DNA of 64,000 nt from a virus: IMG/VR virus record IMGVR_UViG_3300027320_000003, positions 1 through 64,000 of that record; one strand, 5' to 3'. The notes below the pieces were generated by a model, which made no database searches, was not told where the DNA came from, and saw only the letters and a list, made by a program, of their open reading frames with translations. Positions 1 through 8,938 of this stretch are shown one piece after another (positions within the stretch are counted from its first letter, which is position 1; each line of letters begins with the position of its first letter). A program made the translations under genes and the position numbers.

Positions 1-110
1 AATCCAACGAGTTACCTGGTGGCATGACTGGAACTGCGGACTATCTCAATAATCCAGTTACCATGACTGTTGATACCACCAGGCGCGAGGTTCGCCGGTA
101 TGACGCATAG
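1..110 (+). CDS. C-terminal end of an unidentified protein cut by the window edge
   Basis: The frame starting at base 3 is open from the window edge to a TAG at 108-110, giving 35 residues ending RRYDA. The stop lies 18 bases before the gp53-like gene and just before a late-promoter box, so this is probably the end of a late baseplate or neck gene. No family can be named from so short a piece. Confidence 0.55.
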   Translation, partial: SNELPGGMTGTADYLNNPVTMTVDTTRREVRRYDA

Positions 111-118
111 CTCCGCCG

Positions 119-128
119 TAGTTATTGC
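119..128 (+). promoter_or_regulatory. Late-promoter box TAGTTAT before the gp53-like gene
   Basis: TAGTTAT (119-125) is followed by three bases and the ATG at 129. Near-identical boxes stand before other structural genes (4118, 9412, 26499, 37777, 58567, 63569). With a usual -10 to start distance the transcript would begin at or next to the ATG. Confidence 0.6.
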
Positions 129-440
129 ATGGCCGCAGTCATCAATCTACCAACGTACACGATGTATGTTACGACACCGATCTACGAGATTAATGGTGAT
201 TACGTTTTTGGTCAACGAGTACCTGAGATTCCGCAGGACGACACTGACCGTCTCTACCAAGTAACCCAACCAAATAGTGGTCGACTGGACCTTATAGCTA
301 AGGAGATGTATGGAACAGAGGAACTATGGTGGGTTATCTGTGATGCCAACCTTATGACAGATCCAATGACCGAGGCCACAACCGGTTCAAAAATTCGAAT
401 TCCACTCCAGTCAAGAATTAACCAAATACTACGAGTTTAA
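129..440 (+). CDS. Baseplate wedge protein, gp53/LysM-like
   Basis: A 103-residue protein. Residues 43-92 carry the pattern of small phage LysM-like baseplate proteins: Y43, the GRLDLIA stretch at 51-57, YG at 61-62, a Trp pair at 67-68, an Asn at 74, and a Gly followed by an IRIP strand at 86-92. T4 gp53, which joins neighbouring baseplate wedges, has such a domain but is longer, so this is a short version. The start is the ATG directly after a late box. It opens a block of baseplate and fibre genes. Assignment to the LysM/gp53 group is fairly secure; the exact wedge role is inferred. Confidence 0.7.
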   Translation: MAAVINLPTYTMYVTTPIYEINGDYVFGQRVPEIPQDDTDRLYQVTQPNSGRLDLIAKEMYGTEELWWVICDANLMTDPMTEATTGSKIRIPLQSRINQILRV

Positions 441-441
441 T

Positions 442-900
442 ATGTCACAGCTTAGCATCTCAAGTCCATCAACAACCATTCGAGCCGCTAATTGGATACC
501 GATCGGTGCATTCGTGGTTGAAACAGGTCGGCAGGCAGTAATCAGTGGCGCAACGGTGCTGATATCTGCGATGGCCAGTGACTCATCTGATCCGTGTGCC
601 GGTGTTGGTAAAAACGAGATTAACACTGACACCTCTAGTGCTAGTCTAGCCTACCTCGCGATACTCCGTGATTTTGATTCATCGACAGCTCCGTTTCTCC
701 AGCAGTACTCTGAGATTCTTCTAGCGCCAGCCGATTTCAACACCGCAGACACAGCAAGCGCTCCAATCTTTAGCTCTAAAGTAACAGCAGCCACGACTAT
801 CGTTGATCCTGGTGTCTACCACGTGATCCTTGTTAATAACACCACTAATCGTAAGCTGCAATGCAGTGCCACCGTTAGCGCTGACATTATTGAAGTGTGA
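442..900 (+). CDS. Virion-type protein of unknown function, paralogue of the 955 gene
   Basis: A 152-residue protein rich in Ser, Thr and Ala, predicted mostly beta. Its last 30 residues (pattern DPGVYHVILVNNTTNRK then a short strand) match the end of the next gene, so the two are diverged tandem copies. It starts one base after the gp53-like stop, behind a TTTAAT box. Its place between a wedge gene and a 925-residue baseplate protein argues for a baseplate or tail accessory role. No catalytic motif is visible. Confidence 0.6.
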   Translation: MSQLSISSPSTTIRAANWIPIGAFVVETGRQAVISGATVLISAMASDSSDPCAGVGKNEINTDTSSASLAYLAILRDFDSSTAPFLQQYSEILLAPADFNTADTASAPIFSSKVTAATTIVDPGVYHVILVNNTTNRKLQCSATVSADIIEV

Positions 901-954
901 AAAACAGACCTGCGAGGATGGGTATAGTCAATTCGCGGTTGTTCTTAGACTAGC

Positions 955-1350
955 ATGCTAATCGCGACTTCATTGCCACGAACACTTGTCGAAGGTGGCC
1001 TAACATCTGTCCAACTATGGAATGGAGAATTAACCACAGGCCAGAAATTGCGCCTTGGCATAAGCTATGTAACTCTATACGGTTTCTATGGTAATCTTTT
1101 TGATCTGTCTACCGTTAACACGGCCTGGCCGATCGTCTGTGCCAACCTATTCTACTCCGAGACTGTGACTGGTGATGGAATAGTCGGTGAACCAATATGG
1201 CAGTTTGGCCTGTCAATCTCCGGCACGAAGGAATATAAACCATCACAGGAGTATTTTAACACACCTGGCTTCTACCGGTTGCTCCTAACAAATAATAGCC
1301 GTAATAGCTCAGCGTATTCCGGTTTTACTGGAGGCGTTGAAATACTGTGA
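955..1350 (+). CDS. Virion-type protein of unknown function, paralogue of the 442 gene
   Basis: A 131-residue beta-rich protein. The C-terminus (NTPGFYRLLLTNNSRNSS) aligns with the end of the preceding protein, where residues read DPGVYHVILVNNTTNRK. It is preceded by CTTAGACTAGC, a degenerate form of the late box. The downstream 925-residue gene starts inside its stop (GTGA overlap), so the two are likely translationally coupled. Function unknown; a structural role is inferred from context. Confidence 0.6.
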   Translation: MLIATSLPRTLVEGGLTSVQLWNGELTTGQKLRLGISYVTLYGFYGNLFDLSTVNTAWPIVCANLFYSETVTGDGIVGEPIWQFGLSISGTKEYKPSQEYFNTPGFYRLLLTNNSRNSSAYSGFTGGVEIL

Positions 1351-4124
1351 TTCTGAGTGTCCTAGAACGGAAAGTTAACAACCTAATCACTGGCGGTGGA
1401 TTAACCGAGGGTGATGGACTACCAGCTTTTCCAGACAGCAAGCTAGACCTCAAGATCTTCGATGATCGCGACAGTACACTCATGTGGCGAGATCTTGTTG
1501 TGGCACTCGCATCTGCTGCATTCAGTGACAAACTAGAGGTTAGCACGGGTGTACGCCAGCGCCGGTTCTCCGTGCAGAATTCACCTGACACAGGATTTGA
1601 ATATTACCTTGACCTTGGGCTAGTTGGGTCTGGAACCATTACTACGAACGTTGGACCAGCGCGTCCTGGAACAATTAAGCTTGTGGTTGGTGAAGAGAAG
1701 ACGACTGATGATGGGTATGGCAATTTTATCGAGTCTAAGAGTTTCTCCTCTGGTACCATTGACTACGTGACCGGCGATCTAGAGATCAACATTCGTGGTA
1801 ACCTGCCAACTGACCATGTCTACTTTGTTGGAATTTCAGTTGTTCCATTGAACGACAGCGCTCTTGACATCTCATCGTCGATAAACACGCCGAACCATCG
1901 GGTACCTCTGATTGGATCGGATGTGCCTAGAACAGGCATAGAGGCAGATAGGCAGCTCTACACTCGCGATCTAATTCTGTGGAGTGTTATCGCACGGGCA
2001 TCACAGAGCTTTCACAAAATAGACCGCGACAACCGGCTAGGTGCGGTTCTCGCTGATCCAGTGGTTGTTGATTATCTGAGTTCGGCGGTTATCGATGATG
2101 CCTGGAGCGCCTACCCAACCTCGCCAACTAGGAAGACAGTCTATGACGGTGACCGTTTAACCCAGCTATCATTCAATGGACCAGACGACTACCTAGTCTA
2201 CCGAGACGTGGTTATCGCGAAGCTCGTCGCTGATACGGCCTACCAAGTTCAGAGTCTGAGATACCTCGACGGTGCTGACCGGGTGCTGCTCAGAGTCGTG
2301 AATAGGTCACAGGCTATACTCGAAACTGACGGTGGTGATAGTATATCCACAGACGACGGGCTTGACCTTGACACCAATTTAAACGCTGAATGGAAGATTG
2401 AGACCTCCGAGACAACGCTGGCTACTGAGAGCTACGAGCCTATTATCACGGAATCAACAGGTGAGGAGATTATTCTTGATTTCGCCAAGCGGTACGCTGA
2501 GAGTGGCGCATATGATTTGGAGCCAATTTACTACATTCTGTCTGACGAGACCAACGGTGTTCGCACTTTCGTGTCATCCGGAGGTAATAGCGATCGTGGA
2601 TCACTGATCTATGATAAGAAACTCCGAAAGATCGAGTATCGCGGTGGTCGTGAGGATGGTGCCAACGTTAGCGTTGATATTTCCCCAAGCTTTGTATCAC
2701 ATGGTAATTCGGTGGATCTATTGCTCTCTGTTGAGCCACCTGCCACCCTAGCGACAATTGATAACAGGCTAAGAGATAGGCAGGTTAGTGATGTTGAATT
2801 TCTAGATGCACCGATTAATATTGGCTCAATTGAACTCAGCAACGTCAGTGAGTATCTTGACGACGCTGGTAATCCAATCACGGTGTTGATGGATTCTTCC
2901 GACACCGTCACGTCACTCGACATGCAGACAGTGGATGAGATTCCATACTATGATGACATTCTCAAATACCGATGGTCATACCTGTTTCAGACGGTTAAAT
3001 CGGTTCACCTAAACAAGTCAGTTGTAACCGGTGTTGGTGCCAGCTATAACACCGGTACGTCTTATGTGGATCTAGACATTCCAAACAATAGCAACGTTGC
3101 CCAGAATATCACTAACACGCCGTACGCCGAGTTCACGATTAGACTCACCCCAGGGAGATGGACGATATACCCATCGTGGGTGGCATCTGGCCTAGGTGCG
3201 TGGAATATCACCGCACGGGTTGATGGAACTACAGTCTGGAATGGATTTACGGTGATTTCAGCGGCCAACCAGAGTTTTACATCGACCGCAATCCCAGTGC
3301 AAATCGCCGCTAGTGACTCAAAAATCTTGAGATTCACCGTTAACAGTGCTAGCAATAATACTGACCAACTGCAACTCTCGGATGTTAAGATACTGTTTGA
3401 CGGCCTAACTGGTCAGGCGGCGAGTTTTGCTATTCAAACCGTTTCAACAATAGACGGCGAATATCTCCTAACCGAAGATGGCGATAATCTTGAGAGCGAG
3501 GACGGGGAATTTCTAGCATTCAATGAACAGGGTGGAGTCGATGGAGTCGATGACACCTCTAACCTGACGGTTGACTCAGTCGGTGACTATATCTCCGTAA
3601 ATAGCACTTGGCTTGATGGTAACCAACTTAAGAATAGGCAGGATTTTAGTAGCAAATGCACGATGGTTCAAATCGGTGCGTATCCAGTTAGCTTTGTGGA
3701 TGTTGGATTAATGAGTAGCTATAAGCTAGTGCCGGTCGACACCGATAAATCTAGCAAGCAATATTTCCTAGCGCGAGTGGACCAGATGCTCGCGATTGAA
3801 TGGAAGCGTATCCTTAGTGTATACGATATCCCTACCGCGGTCAAATCTGAGACATGGACGGCGGACACCGTCTCAGACTGGTACGATTTTATCTCAACAG
3901 GTAAGCTGCGAATCATGGATGCCACCTTACCCGTAGGTGTCTCGATGATTGGTAAGCTTGGAATAATTCCAAGCGGTGTATGGCGCAGTGGCAGTGGGTA
4001 CGTTAGATTGCTAACCGCGGAGGAAACTGTTCCAACCGTTGGCATAATCCAACCATGGATGATTTTTGCTGGAATTCGCGCGCTGAACGAGAATTTCTGG
4101 ACCAACATCACGAACGGTAGTTAA
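1347..4124 (+). CDS. Large baseplate or tail structural protein (925 aa)
   Basis: A GTG start overlaps the previous TGA by three bases. The 925-residue product is acidic and Asp/Ser/Thr-rich. Around residues 335-360 and 700-730 it carries short Asp/Gly-rich motifs of the TEDGDNL and STDDGLDL kind, common in phage fibre and baseplate proteins. Residues near 590-690 look like a beta-sandwich, possibly carbohydrate-binding. It sits between wedge genes and the first fibre gene, the place where T4-like phages keep large wedge proteins, but I cannot match it to a particular T4 protein. Confidence 0.6.
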   Translation: MILSVLERKVNNLITGGGLTEGDGLPAFPDSKLDLKIFDDRDSTLMWRDLVVALASAAFSDKLEVSTGVRQRRFSVQNSPDTGFEYYLDLGLVGSGTITTNVGPARPGTIKLVVGEEKTTDDGYGNFIESKSFSSGTIDYVTGDLEINIRGNLPTDHVYFVGISVVPLNDSALDISSSINTPNHRVPLIGSDVPRTGIEADRQLYTRDLILWSVIARASQSFHKIDRDNRLGAVLADPVVVDYLSSAVIDDAWSAYPTSPTRKTVYDGDRLTQLSFNGPDDYLVYRDVVIAKLVADTAYQVQSLRYLDGADRVLLRVVNRSQAILETDGGDSISTDDGLDLDTNLNAEWKIETSETTLATESYEPIITESTGEEIILDFAKRYAESGAYDLEPIYYILSDETNGVRTFVSSGGNSDRGSLIYDKKLRKIEYRGGREDGANVSVDISPSFVSHGNSVDLLLSVEPPATLATIDNRLRDRQVSDVEFLDAPINIGSIELSNVSEYLDDAGNPITVLMDSSDTVTSLDMQTVDEIPYYDDILKYRWSYLFQTVKSVHLNKSVVTGVGASYNTGTSYVDLDIPNNSNVAQNITNTPYAEFTIRLTPGRWTIYPSWVASGLGAWNITARVDGTTVWNGFTVISAANQSFTSTAIPVQIAASDSKILRFTVNSASNNTDQLQLSDVKILFDGLTGQAASFAIQTVSTIDGEYLLTEDGDNLESEDGEFLAFNEQGGVDGVDDTSNLTVDSVGDYISVNSTWLDGNQLKNRQDFSSKCTMVQIGAYPVSFVDVGLMSSYKLVPVDTDKSSKQYFLARVDQMLAIEWKRILSVYDIPTAVKSETWTADTVSDWYDFISTGKLRIMDATLPVGVSMIGKLGIIPSGVWRSGSGYVRLLTAEETVPTVGIIQPWMIFAGIRALNENFWTNITNGS

Positions 4125-4128
4125 TCAA
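4118..4128 (+). promoter_or_regulatory. Late-promoter box TAGTTAAT before the fibre operon
   Basis: TAGTTAAT (4118-4125) overlaps the stop of the preceding gene and is followed by CAA and the ATG at 4129. The same 11-base arrangement, TAGTTAATCAA plus ATG, recurs exactly at 37777-37790. Confidence 0.7.
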
Positions 4129-4818
4129 ATGGCACGTAAGCTTTCACAATTAGAACTGCTCCTAACCACTCCAGGGAGTGATGCGGTGATTCTTGTCACC
4201 ACGAGCAATAAGAGTTATCGATATCCACTGTCATCGATTCTTAGCGACGTTCCAGACGGATCAATTACCTCGAGCAAGTTAGGTAGCGGCGCAGTAACAA
4301 ACATTAAGATTCTTGATACCTCGGTCTCAACAAGTAAAATAGCTGACGGCGCTGTTACTACTCCAAAGTATGCTGACCTATCGATCACGGGCGGTAAGAT
4401 CGCTGCAGGAACAATTACTGCCGATAAGTTAGACGCTAATGCACTCAACACCCTAACTCTTTCGTCGCTTAAGTCAACCTACACCCAAGCTGGTCATGGT
4501 TTCAACCCAGGTAGTTGCGTATTTCGTGGTGCGGCAGGTTGGCAAGGTTCACTCGCTAATAGCCTTACAACACTCGATGTTGATGGGGTTGTTGAAACCG
4601 TTAATGGGAACAGTTTCACTATCGTTACGCACGGTATCATCCTATTACCATCAACGCTGATTTCAGCAAACACAAAATGGTGGTTGTCAACCACGTCGCT
4701 AGGTCTTCTAACGAGCACAATGCCAAACACCCCTGGTTTCTGGCGTAAACAAATCCTGCGCAGTCTTACAGTCGGTGTAGGTATGGTTAACATCAGCCCA
4801 ATCGAAGAGGAGATCTAA
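4129..4818 (+). CDS. Tail fibre protein with SKIADGAVT-type repeats
   Basis: A 229-residue fibre. Residues about 40-105 are a run of ~14-residue repeats with the pattern [SA]-[IV]-[ST]-[TS]-[SP]-K-[IL/Y]-A-D-G, as in shafts of other phage fibres. The N-terminus (RKLSQLELL) resembles those of the fibres at 5318 and 6304 and probably attaches to the baseplate. The C-terminal half is a separate beta domain. It heads an operon of four fibre genes joined by TAATG overlaps. Likely host recognition; receptor unknown. Confidence 0.75.
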   Translation: MARKLSQLELLLTTPGSDAVILVTTSNKSYRYPLSSILSDVPDGSITSSKLGSGAVTNIKILDTSVSTSKIADGAVTTPKYADLSITGGKIAAGTITADKLDANALNTLTLSSLKSTYTQAGHGFNPGSCVFRGAAGWQGSLANSLTTLDVDGVVETVNGNSFTIVTHGIILLPSTLISANTKWWLSTTSLGLLTSTMPNTPGFWRKQILRSLTVGVGMVNISPIEEEI

Positions 4819-5318
4819 TGGTTATTTCACGTGGTAGCAAAATTACTGTTCTAAAGTACGAGGTGTCCTCAGGAACAGCGAGTGGATTCACGTTCCCAGT
4901 AAATACCTGGAATAGTGTCGCGTTTAACACCGTTAAATTAGACACTATCGGAGTTTCAATCGGTGGTAACGCTGTTTTATTGCCGGTTGGCCAGTACATT
5001 GCCAGGTTCTTTTCGTACGGAGTGTATAACACTTTGATTGGTGGAGTGGTGTCTAGAGTTAGAGCGTACAACGTAACCGCATCCTCAACAGCAGACACAG
5101 ATACTCAGAGTGTCGATGAACCTAACGGATTGATTGTCAGCAGTACGGCGGCGGTTTATACCTATGCCTACGGTGGTCAATCACGTTTTACATTATCATC
5201 GGCTGCGTCTATGTCATTTCAATGGAGATATGACGCTGGATCTATTACAACCATAGCACCCGCGTCCAATGCCGGTGTTAACGAGGTCTATTCAAACGTC
5301 ATAATTGAGAGGGTGTAA
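4818..5318 (+). CDS. Probable fibre tip or fibre-associated beta-sandwich protein
   Basis: A 166-residue protein whose ATG overlaps the previous stop (TAATG). The pattern FPVNTWNSVAFNT followed by VGQYIARFFSYG and a late aromatic strand is that of a C1q/TNF-like jelly roll, which in phage fibres forms the trimeric receptor-binding head. GAGGAG lies just before the start. It may form the tip of the fibre encoded upstream. The fold call rests on pattern recognition only. Confidence 0.55.
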   Translation: MVISRGSKITVLKYEVSSGTASGFTFPVNTWNSVAFNTVKLDTIGVSIGGNAVLLPVGQYIARFFSYGVYNTLIGGVVSRVRAYNVTASSTADTDTQSVDEPNGLIVSSTAAVYTYAYGGQSRFTLSSAASMSFQWRYDAGSITTIAPASNAGVNEVYSNVIIERV

Positions 5319-6295
5319 TGTCCGTTAGAATTACAGATTTGCCGGATTTGCCGAATGTAACAACAGATAGTTATGTCGTAGTGTCACAGGGCGGAGTATC
5401 ATATCGCTTTAAGATGTTCAGCTTTAACCCTGACATCATCCAAAGCAACACACTCGACGGTGCAAAGATCATCAACAACTCCTTAGCTGGCGCCAAAATC
5501 GCTGATAGCTCAATCACTACGAGTAAGATGGCATCAAGTGCTATCACATCCGATAAGATTGCCGACGGGTCGATCACTGGGTCAAAGATTCTTGATTTGG
5601 CTATTCTTGGCCAGAAGCTAGCTGACGGGACAATTACCGCGAGCAAATATGGTGCCAACTCTATCGGAACCTCAGCCTATGGTGATGGTTCAATAGCGAC
5701 TAACGCCTACGGCGATGGCACGATTACCTACGCTAAACTAGCGGCATCATTGCTCTCCCAAATCTACAGCGCACCAGAGATTCTTCCTGGTTTCCTTGTG
5801 CCAACGGCGAGGATATCTCCTCCAACTGGATATCTCATGTGCGATGGCGCCGCTGTTCTGCGAGCTACGTACTCGGATCTTTTTACGGCGATCGGTACGG
5901 CCTATGGTGCCGGCGATGGAACGACTACTTTTGGTGTTCCTGACTGCCGTGGACGTGGCCTAATTGGCGTAGGATCCTATGTTGACTCGGTTAGTGGTGC
6001 GATTACTCGCACATTAGGTCAGCAACTTGGTTCAGAGAAGCATCTATTGTTAATCAATGAACTCGCCCAGCATGCTCATGCCACAGGTTTCACAGGATAT
6101 GGAACGGCCCGTGGCGGTGATCTTCGACCTGGAACAGAGAGTGATGGGTCGCCGTCCGGCGGTGGAGCTGGCGGTGTTTCAACGAGAAGTGGAAGCGTGG
6201 TTAACCCAACCGGCGGAACCACTCTTGTTGGAGTAGACCAGGCTCACAATAACATGCCTCCGTCCATCGTAGTCAACTGGATGATTAAAACTTAA
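5318..6295 (+). CDS. Tail fibre with phage tail-collar domain
   Basis: A 325-residue protein. Residues ~25-145 are SITTSKMASSAIT-type shaft repeats. Residues ~155-215 match the phage tail collar domain, with PPTGYLMCDGAAV, then YSDLFTAIGTAYG, then GDGTTTFGVPDCRGR. The glycine-rich C-terminus ends HNNMPPSIVVNWMIKT, the usual end of collar fibres. TAATG overlap with the preceding gene. It is a paralogue of the next gene, so the phage carries two related adhesins. Confidence 0.85.
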   Translation: MSVRITDLPDLPNVTTDSYVVVSQGGVSYRFKMFSFNPDIIQSNTLDGAKIINNSLAGAKIADSSITTSKMASSAITSDKIADGSITGSKILDLAILGQKLADGTITASKYGANSIGTSAYGDGSIATNAYGDGTITYAKLAASLLSQIYSAPEILPGFLVPTARISPPTGYLMCDGAAVLRATYSDLFTAIGTAYGAGDGTTTFGVPDCRGRGLIGVGSYVDSVSGAITRTLGQQLGSEKHLLLINELAQHAHATGFTGYGTARGGDLRPGTESDGSPSGGGAGGVSTRSGSVVNPTGGTTLVGVDQAHNNMPPSIVVNWMIKT

Positions 6296-6303
6296 GGTAC
6301 ACA

Positions 6304-7269
6304 ATGGCAAGCATCCCTATTATCAATCTTCCAGTGCTCCCAGGTGGAGCGGTCAATAACACCTACATCCCAGTTACCTATAATGGCGTAACATACCGGA
6401 TGCCAGCGTTCTCGATGCCACCACAGATCCTAGCCGATAGCTCTATCACCGGCAATAAGATTATTGACCTTAACATTACCACCGCTAAACTAGCCGATCT
6501 CGCTGTTACATTAGCTAAGTTAGCTGTAAACAGCGTTGGTGAATCTAAGATTATTGACGGGGCAGTTTCAAATAGTAAACTCGCAGATGACGCTGTTAGC
6601 ACCGCTAAGATGCTCAACGCGGCTATTACCGCCGCTAAACTCGCGGATGGTAGCGTTGGTACATCCAAGCTCATTGACAATGCCGTAACTGCCGCTAAGA
6701 TTCTCGCTGACGCAATTACCACGAGCAAGATCGTAGACGCCGCTGTTACTACGAATAAGTTAGCTGACCAGAGTGTTACTGCCGCAAAACTAGCGCCGAG
6801 TGTTGGTCTTGCGATTCCAGCTGGTATTATATTCCCGTGGGCTACAGGAACTGCCCCTGGCGGATATCTGAGCTGTGATGGCGCGGCCGTATCACGGACA
6901 GGATTTTCAACGCTGTTTGGCGTGATTAGCACGTTATGGGGCCCTGGTGACGGTGTCTCTACCTTTAATCTTCCAAACCTCGCTGGTCGTACGCTGGTCG
7001 GTGCTGGAACATATACTGACCCGGTGAGTGGTTCAGTCACGCGAACGTTTGGTCAGAGCATTGGAGCTGAGAAGCACCAACTGACTGTGGCCGAGTTAGC
7101 GGCACATAGCCACTTCTACAGCGTTTGGAACAGTAATGGCGCCGCCGGTGGAAGTATTGAGGGAGCTACTCCGTATAATAGGCAATATCAAACGACAAAT
7201 GCCGGTGGTGATACTCCGCATAATAACATGCAGCCTTCCACCGTTATTACGTGGATCATTAAAACGTAG
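6304..7269 (+). CDS. Second tail fibre with phage tail-collar domain
   Basis: A 321-residue paralogue of the 5318 fibre. Residues ~40-165 form SKIADGAVT-type repeats. The collar domain follows at about 172-240 (APGGYLSCDGAAVSR, then WGPGDGVSTFNLPNL), and the end is HNNMQPSTVITWIIKT. An AAGG lies 7 bases before the ATG. The last 11 bases overlap the convergent HAD gene. The tips differ more than the collar domains, as expected for diversified host adhesins. Confidence 0.85.
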   Translation: MASIPIINLPVLPGGAVNNTYIPVTYNGVTYRMPAFSMPPQILADSSITGNKIIDLNITTAKLADLAVTLAKLAVNSVGESKIIDGAVSNSKLADDAVSTAKMLNAAITAAKLADGSVGTSKLIDNAVTAAKILADAITTSKIVDAAVTTNKLADQSVTAAKLAPSVGLAIPAGIIFPWATGTAPGGYLSCDGAAVSRTGFSTLFGVISTLWGPGDGVSTFNLPNLAGRTLVGAGTYTDPVSGSVTRTFGQSIGAEKHQLTVAELAAHSHFYSVWNSNGAAGGSIEGATPYNRQYQTTNAGGDTPHNNMQPSTVITWIIKT

Positions 7270-7747
7270 ACTCAATCCGCTCCAGAAATCCATCAAATCT
7301 AGAAATTACATCGGCGCGCAGTTCGGTGAATGTTAGGTAATCAAATCTGAAGTCGAACATCCGGCTCTCGTCAATCCCTAGGTAGGCAGCCTTTAATTTC
7401 AAGTTGCCGCTATGCCGGTCACCCCATGCCTCGTTATCTATTAGGATAGACTTTGGAGCCACGTCGTGCTCCTTAGCAGTAAAGTAATACCCTCCGTAGA
7501 TACCCGTCGTCTCTGTGTCCGTGAAATCTCCACGGGCTATAATCTCCGAGAATACGCCTGCGAAGTGTCTCCTCTCCATCTCAAGGGCCCGAGGGCGCGT
7601 AGACATGGTTATAACCCGGACATCGTAACCATGCCTCGTGCACATACCGACCATCTCCCAAGCGGTTGGGTTAAGGATAACCTCTCCGTTCCAGGTTGCA
7701 TCGGTGAGAAGTGTCTCATCCATATCAAAGTAAGCTATTTTGTTCAT
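7259..7747 (-). CDS. HAD-superfamily phosphatase
   Basis: A 162-residue hydrolase. Motif I is FDMDETLL, with D8 as the expected nucleophile and D10 as general acid. Motif II is the ITMST stretch near residue 48, and the acidic motif is ILIDNEAWGD near residue 103. Spacing and the short cap fit small HAD phosphatases such as phage 5'-nucleotidases. It converges on the fibre gene with an 11-base overlap. Substrate unknown; nucleotide salvage is a reasonable guess for a phage HAD. A second HAD gene lies at 29812. Confidence 0.8.
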   Translation of the reverse strand: MNKIAYFDMDETLLTDATWNGEVILNPTAWEMVGMCTRHGYDVRVITMSTRPRALEMERRHFAGVFSEIIARGDFTDTETTGIYGGYYFTAKEHDVAPKSILIDNEAWGDRHSGNLKLKAAYLGIDESRMFDFRFDYLTFTELRADVISRFDGFLERIESTF

Positions 7748-7754
7748 TTTCTAC

Positions 7755-7782
7755 TTTCCAAGGCCCATTGTTGATGTATTCT
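7755..7782 (+). promoter_or_regulatory. Class A promoter TTTCCA-N16-TATTCT (with a leader)
   Basis: TTTCCA 7755-7760, 16-base spacer, TATTCT 7777-7782. Unlike most copies of this promoter, the next gene starts 31 bases later and has a Shine-Dalgarno sequence, so this transcript has a real leader. Confidence 0.65.
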
Positions 7783-7813
7783 GCTACTATAACAACAAAA
7801 CAAAGGACCCAAA

Positions 7814-8410
7814 TTGAAAAAGCTAAACTTCGGTGAAGTCAAGGAAAAGAAATCGAAATCTGCCATCCCAGTAATAGATGGTGTCGACGCGTCTAAGCGG
7901 GCCATGGTGGATGCGTTAGTTCGCAACTCAACCACTATTGAGACTCTAACCAAGGCGGTTGATGACGCTAAGGAGCAACTAACGGGTCTAGCTCGTCCGT
8001 ATTGGTTTGAGCACAACAATGGTAAGAGCGAGATCTTCTCATCCGTGAAGATTAAGGGCAATAAAGAGGCCGTCATGATCACATTTAAAAATCAATACAA
8101 GGCCATCGATGAGGGTCTTGTAAAGGAAATCTTCCCGCGTGAACTCCAGGACAAACTGTTCGCCAACACTTTTGAAGTTAAGATCGATGGATCGTTGATC
8201 CCTGAGCTTAAGGCACAGGCAGTTGTTGACGATCTTAACAAGCTGATGGTTAAGCATGGAATTGAAGGTGCCATCTCTTTCAGCCAAAAGATCAAACCTA
8301 AGGCTGAATTCCACGAGATCCGACACAGCATGTTTGATACCAGTACCAATTTGCAACTACAGGAAATCCTGCCGGTTGCTTCCTCTGTCAAAGTCAAGGG
8401 AGTGGTGTAA
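7814..8410 (+). CDS. Unknown 198-residue protein with a proper ribosome-binding site
   Basis: The start is TTG at 7814, chosen because AAAGGA ends eight bases before it and the frame begins MKKLNFGEVKEKK. The protein is Lys/Glu-rich and largely helical, with a two-strand middle (FSSVKIKGNKEAVMITFKNQ). A strong promoter and a good ribosome-binding site suggest high expression. I do not recognise the family. Size and charge would suit an abundant accessory or nucleic-acid-associated protein, but no motif proves this. Confidence 0.65.
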   Translation: MKKLNFGEVKEKKSKSAIPVIDGVDASKRAMVDALVRNSTTIETLTKAVDDAKEQLTGLARPYWFEHNNGKSEIFSSVKIKGNKEAVMITFKNQYKAIDEGLVKEIFPRELQDKLFANTFEVKIDGSLIPELKAQAVVDDLNKLMVKHGIEGAISFSQKIKPKAEFHEIRHSMFDTSTNLQLQEILPVASSVKVKGVV

Positions 8411-8419
8411 ACCAGCACG

Positions 8420-8545
8420 AACCCTACTTAGGGAGATACCCTGACAGGTTGACGACCGACCTACCCGTGCGAAGGTAGGTCAGATTTGGTCTCCAGACCA
8501 CGCGCAACCGCCTAGCCGAACAACGGTTTTGGCGGTTGCGTCAAC
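8420..8545 (+). ncRNA. Hairpin-rich intergenic stretch, candidate structured RNA
   Basis: Between two genes lie at least three clean stems: 8458-8465 with 8474-8481 (8 bp), 8487-8491 with 8496-8500 (5 bp), and 8503-8512 with 8531-8540 (10 bp, perfect). A weaker CCCT/AGGG stem sits near 8422-8433. None is followed by a T run, so they are not ordinary terminators. They may be a small RNA or a processed untranslated region between 7814 and 8588. Confidence 0.5.
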
Positions 8546-8587
8546 CCAGAACACCGATATCACAACGCCTATGGAGTTCTAACCGAC

Positions 8588-8938
8588 ATGGGTATTAAAG
8601 ACATTCCGCTCCACGACCACAAGCATGGCAAGTACAGCCAGAAGGCTGTGGATAAACGGCGGCGCACCGACAAGGCACCCGTAGACCAGAGTCACGCCGC
8701 TGGCGGTAAGTCACTTGGATGGAAAACAACTTCGATAGGTGTGGTCAAGATGAGCAGTCTCGACCGGTACCTCACGAAATGGACCGGTCGACCATATAAC
8801 CTCCTTATGAGCCAACTCTCAATCGATAAGTCGCATAAGGGTCGTACCCTGCGAGAGGAGGTTCGTGAAGCCTTTCGTGGGAGGCATGCGAAATGGACCA
8901 CCGACAAGCAAGAACGTATCCAACGGAGAAAACAATGA
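8588..8938 (+). CDS. Small basic protein of unknown function
   Basis: A 116-residue, strongly basic protein. The N-terminus has HDHKHGKYSQKAVDKRRR and the C-terminus ends QERIQRRKQ, with a short hydrophobic centre (SLDRYLTKWTGRPYNLLMSQ). Its TGA overlaps the next start (ATGA). Charge and length suggest nucleic-acid binding or association with the ribosome or virion DNA. No known family recognised. Confidence 0.6.
   Translation: MGIKDIPLHDHKHGKYSQKAVDKRRRTDKAPVDQSHAAGGKSLGWKTTSIGVVKMSSLDRYLTKWTGRPYNLLMSQLSIDKSHKGRTLREEVREAFRGRHAKWTTDKQERIQRRKQ

Noticed and set aside
6378-7040. 220-codon antisense ORF in the second collar fibre
   Set aside because: Shadow of the SKIADG repeats on the other strand; no start signal and low-complexity product.
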